Assembly (NCBI GenBank): GCA_947453015.1
Contig: CANGFL010000040.1
Location: forward strand, 1-8,901
Direction of reading: 5' to 3'
Length of the DNA stretch: 8,901 nt
Origin: Oxalobacteraceae bacterium
GTDB lineage: Bacteria > Pseudomonadota > Gammaproteobacteria > Burkholderiales > Burkholderiaceae_D
Shown: positions 5,613-8,901 of the stretch, one piece after another
How positions within the stretch are numbered: the stretch's first letter is position 1
Layout of the letters: every line of letters starts with the position of its first letter
Made by a program: the position numbers and the translations under genes
Notes under the pieces: model-generated
Databases searched by the model: none
Seen by the model: the letters and a program-made list of their open reading frames with translations, nothing else
Told to the model about the DNA's origin: nothing

Positions 5613-7775
5613 TTATTTCTCGGCGAGTGAGTCTGAGACTACGCGCGGAGTAATAAATATAAGCAATTCAGTGCGATCCCGCGTTTTGGAAGCACTTCGA
5701 AAAAGATAACCCAGCACAGGGAGATCACCAAAAAATGGGACCTTGTTCACGCCATCGATCTCGGTTTGAGTAAAAATTCCACCCAATACGACTGTGCCTC
5801 CATTTTCAACCTGAACATTGGTTTTCACATGCTTGGTATTAATCGCAAAGCTAGAACCCACCGCTACGCCACGCGAATCTTTGGCCACATCGACGGTCAA
5901 AATGATGTTGCCATCGGGAGTGATTTGCGGTGTCACCTCTAATTTAAGGTTGGCCTTTTTAAACTGTATCGAAGTCGCTCCACTACTGGTGGCTTGTTGA
6001 TACGGTATCTCCTCACCCTGCTCGATAATGGCTGCTTGCTGATCGGCCGTCACGACGCGGGGACTCGAAATGATTTTTCCCTTACCTTCGGCTTCTAATG
6101 CTGAAAGCTCAAGATTCAAAAATCGATTCGCACCTGCAGAGAATAGGCTGACTGCCAAACTTCCCGGAGTAACACCATTGATAGATGAGGCCGGCATACT
6201 GACAAACTGGGAGTTTGGAATATAAGATCCCGCAGTAACGACCGCCTGCCCACTCTGCTCGCCCACACCCAAATAATTACCTGTCAGCGCTAGTCGAGAT
6301 GATCCAGGTAGGTTGATTCCCGGCGTTCCCGAGCGACCGGCATTCAAGTCAGTAAATCCCAACTTCACGCCAAGATTTTTACTAAACCTATCATCTGCTT
6401 CGACGATGCGCGCCTCTATCATCACCTGACGCGTGGGTACATCGGTGAGCAATATTAATTTGCGTACTTCATCTAAGCGACTCGGCGTATCAGTAATAAA
6501 TAATTTATTGGTTCGTGGCTCAGAAGAGGCGCTGCCGCGCCGCGACAAAATGCTACCGCGCCCTACCTGACCATCAAGACCAAACACCTGACGAAACGCA
6601 TCTGCTTTTTGATAGTTGAGTTGAAAGGTCTCGGTCACCAACGGTTCTAACTCAGAAATTTGCGCACGCTGCTCGAGCTCTAGACGCTCTTTGGTTAACA
6701 ACTCGTCCTTCGGTGCTATCCAAAGAACGTTGCCGTTCTTGCGCACATCTAAGCCTCTAGCCTGCATCACAATATCTAAAGCCTGATCCCAGGGCACATC
6801 TTTTAAACGCAAGGTCAGCTGGCCACTGACACTATCGCTAGCAACGACATTAAAACCCGTAAAATCAGCGATGACTTGCAATAAGGCTCTCACTTCAATA
6901 TTTTGAAAATTCAGCGACAACTTATCTCCACGGTAGCCACGCCCCGCAGTAGACGATTTACCCTGTTCCGCTTTTATTGGACGCACCTCGACGACTAAGC
7001 GTTTATCGGTTTGCCACGCTAAATGCTCCCATTGACCCGTCGGCTCTATGACCATGCGCACTACGTCAGACTGTGCGCTGGTACTAACATTTTGTATCGG
7101 GGTTCCGAAATCTTTCACATCCAACCGACGTCGCAATACATCGGGCAAATTAGTTTTCATGAAATCAATCACCACGGTCTGACCCTGTCTGCGTACATCA
7201 ACAGCCGATTGAGCTTTGGCGAGATCAATGATGACGCGCCCCGTTTCACCAGCACCACGGCGAAAATCAATATCAAGTATCGTATTTTTGTCACTGGCGA
7301 GATTACTTGATGCCTCTGTCGTTGATTTAGCCAATGAAGTCCCATCCGGCTCGGACAAAGTCACTACCAATTCTTGATTTTGAGCGCTCGTTGAAAAGAT
7401 CAGCGGTCGTTTTAAAGCAAGCACCAGCCGTGTACGCCCCGCTACTTGAATAATATCTACGTGCCGTAAATCGCCACTATCCAACACCCGTCGCAGCTGA
7501 CCTGTAGCATTCGCAGTATCTGCAAAATCGAATACAACGCGCGGAGGATTTTGCGTTGCGAAACTTAGCGGCGTAATAGTCGACACTTGTTTAAAACGGA
7601 TATGTAGCTGTTGTTGCGCACCACTACGCGAAACATCAATTGCAGTAATCGCATTCAGATTTTGGTTAGCCTCTGGTTCCGATTCTTTATCAGCCGAGTG
7701 GACACGCCCAGCCATCACGATTAAGAAAACTACCATCACATATTTCAAGTTAAGCCACAGATTCACCATTTTCAT
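5613..7775 (-). CDS. pilQ: Type IV pilus secretin PilQ
   Basis: PilQ forms the outer-membrane ring through which type IV pili leave the cell. The 720-residue precursor starts with a signal peptide (residues 1-28, MKMVNLW... to VHSA). Two AMIN domains, which bind peptidoglycan, follow at about 43-135 and 167-265. The STN/N0 domain is at about 285-356 (LNFQNIEVRALLQVIADFTG), the N1 domain at about 382-450, and the secretin barrel domain from about 453 to 714. The barrel shows VMIEARIVEAD, GKIISSPRVVT, the VENGGTVVLGGI strand and the signature VPFFGDLPVLGYLF. The start is ATG 7775, whose ATGA overlaps the pilP stop. GGGAGG (7785-7780) lies four bases before it and ten before the in-frame ATG 7769, so either is possible. 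A GTG/TTG-type frame extension inside pilP is not needed. It sits between pilP and aroK, the classical order. Confidence 0.97.
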   Translation of the reverse strand: MKMVNLWLNLKYVMVVFLIVMAGRVHSADKESEPEANQNLNAITAIDVSRSGAQQQLHIRFKQVSTITPLSFATQNPPRVVFDFADTANATGQLRRVLDSGDLRHVDIIQVAGRTRLVLALKRPLIFSTSAQNQELVVTLSEPDGTSLAKSTTEASSNLASDKNTILDIDFRRGAGETGRVIIDLAKAQSAVDVRRQGQTVVIDFMKTNLPDVLRRRLDVKDFGTPIQNVSTSAQSDVVRMVIEPTGQWEHLAWQTDKRLVVEVRPIKAEQGKSSTAGRGYRGDKLSLNFQNIEVRALLQVIADFTGFNVVASDSVSGQLTLRLKDVPWDQALDIVMQARGLDVRKNGNVLWIAPKDELLTKERLELEQRAQISELEPLVTETFQLNYQKADAFRQVFGLDGQVGRGSILSRRGSASSEPRTNKLFITDTPSRLDEVRKLILLTDVPTRQVMIEARIVEADDRFSKNLGVKLGFTDLNAGRSGTPGINLPGSSRLALTGNYLGVGEQSGQAVVTAGSYIPNSQFVSMPASSINGVTPGSLAVSLFSAGANRFLNLELSALEAEGKGKIISSPRVVTADQQAAIIEQGEEIPYQQATSSGATSIQFKKANLKLEVTPQITPDGNIILTVDVAKDSRGVAVGSSFAINTKHVKTNVQVENGGTVVLGGIFTQTEIDGVNKVPFFGDLPVLGYLFRSASKTRDRTELLIFITPRVVSDSLAEK

Positions 7776-8281
7776 TTGGCCTCCCGCATCGACAGCTGCA
7801 CTCGTCGCTTTATCCAATTCCCATTCGCTTCTTGTATCGTTTCTTCGATTTCAATAGATCCGTCCATAATAGTGATCACCTCACCCAGATCTTGACCAAG
7901 GTGATTGCCTTTACGTAGTTGATACAAAATTTTTCCAACTTCTACTAATGCGACACTTTGACCCGGCCGACCCAGACTTCCGACCATTCGGAACTGATCC
8001 AGTGGATAGGATTCAAGAGGCTCACGCGACCGTTTTAAATCGGGACGAACACCGGCATGGTCTGAGATATCGAGCAGCATTGAAATTTTTGAGGCATCGA
8101 AAGGATCCACTCGCCCCGCCGGCTCATACACGGAGGGCGTCATCGCCAGTGGTGCTGGCAATGACAATGGACTAGTGTGCGCAGTGCGGCGTACCGTCGC
8201 CATCCATTCACTTAAACTTTCATCACTTGAGGATTCACATGCTGCAAGGCTGAGTAAGGAACACAAAACGATTGCACGCAT
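7772..8281 (-). CDS. pilP: Type IV pilus assembly lipoprotein PilP
   Basis: PilP is a periplasmic lipoprotein that joins the PilN-PilO inner-membrane complex to the N0 domain of PilQ. From ATG 8281 the protein has 169 residues and begins MRAIVLCSLLSLAACESS: a short signal peptide with lipobox LAAC and lipidated Cys15. A flexible Pro/Ser-rich linker (about 35-70) follows. The folded C-terminal domain contains LDQFRMVGSLGRPGQSVALVEV, then LRKGNHLGQDLGEV, a family hallmark, and a closing NWIKRRVQLSM. The frame stays open to ATG 8401, which overlaps the pilO stop as ATGA. That start would put 40 extra residues before the signal peptide, with AGA/AGG arginine codons unlike the rest of the gene, so the inner start is preferred. 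Neither start has a good Shine-Dalgarno. The stop overlaps the pilQ start. Confidence 0.9.
   Translation of the reverse strand: MRAIVLCSLLSLAACESSSDESLSEWMATVRRTAHTSPLSLPAPLAMTPSVYEPAGRVDPFDASKISMLLDISDHAGVRPDLKRSREPLESYPLDQFRMVGSLGRPGQSVALVEVGKILYQLRKGNHLGQDLGEVITIMDGSIEIEETIQEANGNWIKRRVQLSMREAK
7780..7785 (-). promoter_or_regulatory. Ribosome binding site of pilQ
   Basis: GGGAGG on the minus strand, inside the 3' end of pilP, lies four bases from ATG 7775 and ten from ATG 7769. It is the clearest Shine-Dalgarno placed before a start in the minus-strand gene run. It fits a protein made in high copy per pilus machine, and it supports a start at the pilP stop rather than further upstream. Confidence 0.7.
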
Positions 8282-8287
8282 TAATCT

Positions 8288-8323
8288 ATCTAAAAAATCA
8301 CTAAGAAAATTAGTAAGAAAATC
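8288..8323 (-). repeat. Three imperfect 12-base tandem repeats upstream of the pilP lipoprotein start
   Basis: On the minus strand the units are GATTTTCTTACT, AATTTTCTTAGT and GATTTTTTAGAT; the first two match at ten of twelve bases, the first and third at eight. The period is a multiple of three, and the frame open to ATG 8401 would read them as DFLT-NFLS-DFLD. They sit in a stretch (8282-8401) of roughly 30 percent G+C by hand count, far below its surroundings. The segment is either an intercistronic leader or an unusual N-terminal extension of PilP. Confidence 0.5.
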
Positions 8324-8397
8324 GAAGTTTCTTCTTTTAAAGAAATTCTGTGCAAATCCATGATTCGCCTGTTCCCGAGTTCCAAAAAACCTTTTTC

Positions 8398-8901
8398 TCA
8401 TTTAGTTTTTTTCTGACTTGTTAGCAGACGTTTCGCTTGCTCGTTCGCCTCTTCTTTATCAAGGTAGCGATAGGTGTGAACAACCGCCTCAAACGATAAC
8501 GCTCCTTCTTTTTGTTGATTAAGTACTAGATGATCGATGGTGACCACACGCGGAAGATTGGCGATATCACTCACAAACCCAGCCAAGGAGTGATAGTTGC
8601 CGACTAACTTGATAGCAATAGGAAGCTCCGCATAATAGGGACGCAATCGCAGTTGCTCCGGCTTGAATAATTCAAACTGCAATCCACGGCCTGTGCCGGC
8701 TTGATTGATTTCAGAAAGCAGCGCATCCATCTCAGATTTGCCTGGCAGCTGCCTACCAATCACTTCCACCCTAGCTGATACGGTGGCTTTCTTTTGCCTT
8801 AAGGCTTCTAAATTTTGCGCTTGACCTACTGTGTGACGAAATAATTTGCGTAGCTCTTCTTCTTCAGCATGCGTGTGATCGAGCATTTCCCATTGATCTA
8901 A
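8398..8901 (-). CDS. pilO: Type IV pilus inner-membrane protein PilO, C-terminal part (5' end outside window)
   Basis: PilO pairs with PilN in the inner membrane and, with PilP, aligns the motor and the PilQ secretin. The frame is open to the window edge (LDQWEM... at 8901), so the ATG at 8886 is internal; 167 residues are visible. They start in the periplasmic coiled coil (EEEELRKLFRHTVGQAQNLEALRQKK), followed by RQLPGKSEMDALLSEINQAGTGRGLQFELFKP, the most recognisable stretch of the family. Next comes the ferredoxin-like domain, with LPIAIKLVGNYHSLAGFVSDIANLPRVVTIDHLVL and a final beta strand FEAVVHTYRYLD. The cytoplasmic tail and single membrane helix would lie outside the window. The last residues are Lys-rich (SQKKTK). 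The stop overlaps a possible pilP ATG as ATGA at 8398-8401. Confidence 0.95.
   Translation of the reverse strand, partial: LDQWEMLDHTHAEEEELRKLFRHTVGQAQNLEALRQKKATVSARVEVIGRQLPGKSEMDALLSEINQAGTGRGLQFELFKPEQLRLRPYYAELPIAIKLVGNYHSLAGFVSDIANLPRVVTIDHLVLNQQKEGALSFEAVVHTYRYLDKEEANEQAKRLLTSQKKTK

Noticed and set aside
5453..5653. Plus-strand 66-codon frame across the aroK-pilQ spacer
   Set aside because: It has no recognisable motif, no good ribosome binding site, and overlaps the ends of two well supported genes.
7776..7817. Start of pilQ 14 codons upstream, inside pilP
   Set aside because: It would put polar residues before the signal peptide; ATG 7775 sits after GGGAGG and overlaps the pilP stop.

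Overview
The window is ordinary, gene-dense chromosome, most likely from a betaproteobacterium, probably Burkholderiales or a close relative. The evidence is the pil-aroK-aroB-dgt gene order, the style of the RpoN and HPF proteins, and a 3-hydroxyisobutyryl-CoA hydrolase-type enzyme nearby. Base composition is close to half G+C. This placement is inferred from protein character and synteny; no search was run. I see no tRNA, rRNA, insertion sequence, CRISPR array, phage gene or toxin-antitoxin pair.

Left part, plus strand: the 3' part of rpoN (sigma-54) enters from the left edge with its helix-turn-helix and RpoN box intact. It is followed by hpf, a ribosome hibernation factor, and a strong intrinsic terminator. 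The 96-base rpoN-hpf spacer holds a long imperfect stem-loop just upstream of the hpf ribosome binding site. After a non-coding spacer of about 190 bases comes a complete enoyl-CoA hydratase/isomerase-superfamily gene of the 3-hydroxyisobutyryl-CoA hydrolase type.

Right part, minus strand, read from the right edge leftwards: pilO (5' end outside the window), pilP, pilQ, aroK, aroB, dgt. This is the tail of a pilMNOPQ operon followed by two shikimate-pathway enzymes and an HD-domain dNTP triphosphohydrolase. Most junctions are 4-base ATGA stop/start overlaps, so the genes look co-transcribed and translationally coupled. PilO and PilP form the inner-membrane/periplasmic alignment complex that connects to the outer-membrane secretin PilQ. 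AroK and AroB act in chorismate synthesis. Dgt acts on dNTP pools. The two gene groups converge at about 2632-2710, where two stem-loops sit.

No new system is evident. The points most worth a second look are the structured hpf leader and the low-G+C, AGA/AGG-rich segment with 12-base repeats just upstream of the lipoprotein start of pilP. Two smaller points are an odd intercistronic structure before aroK and the absence of ptsN directly after hpf.
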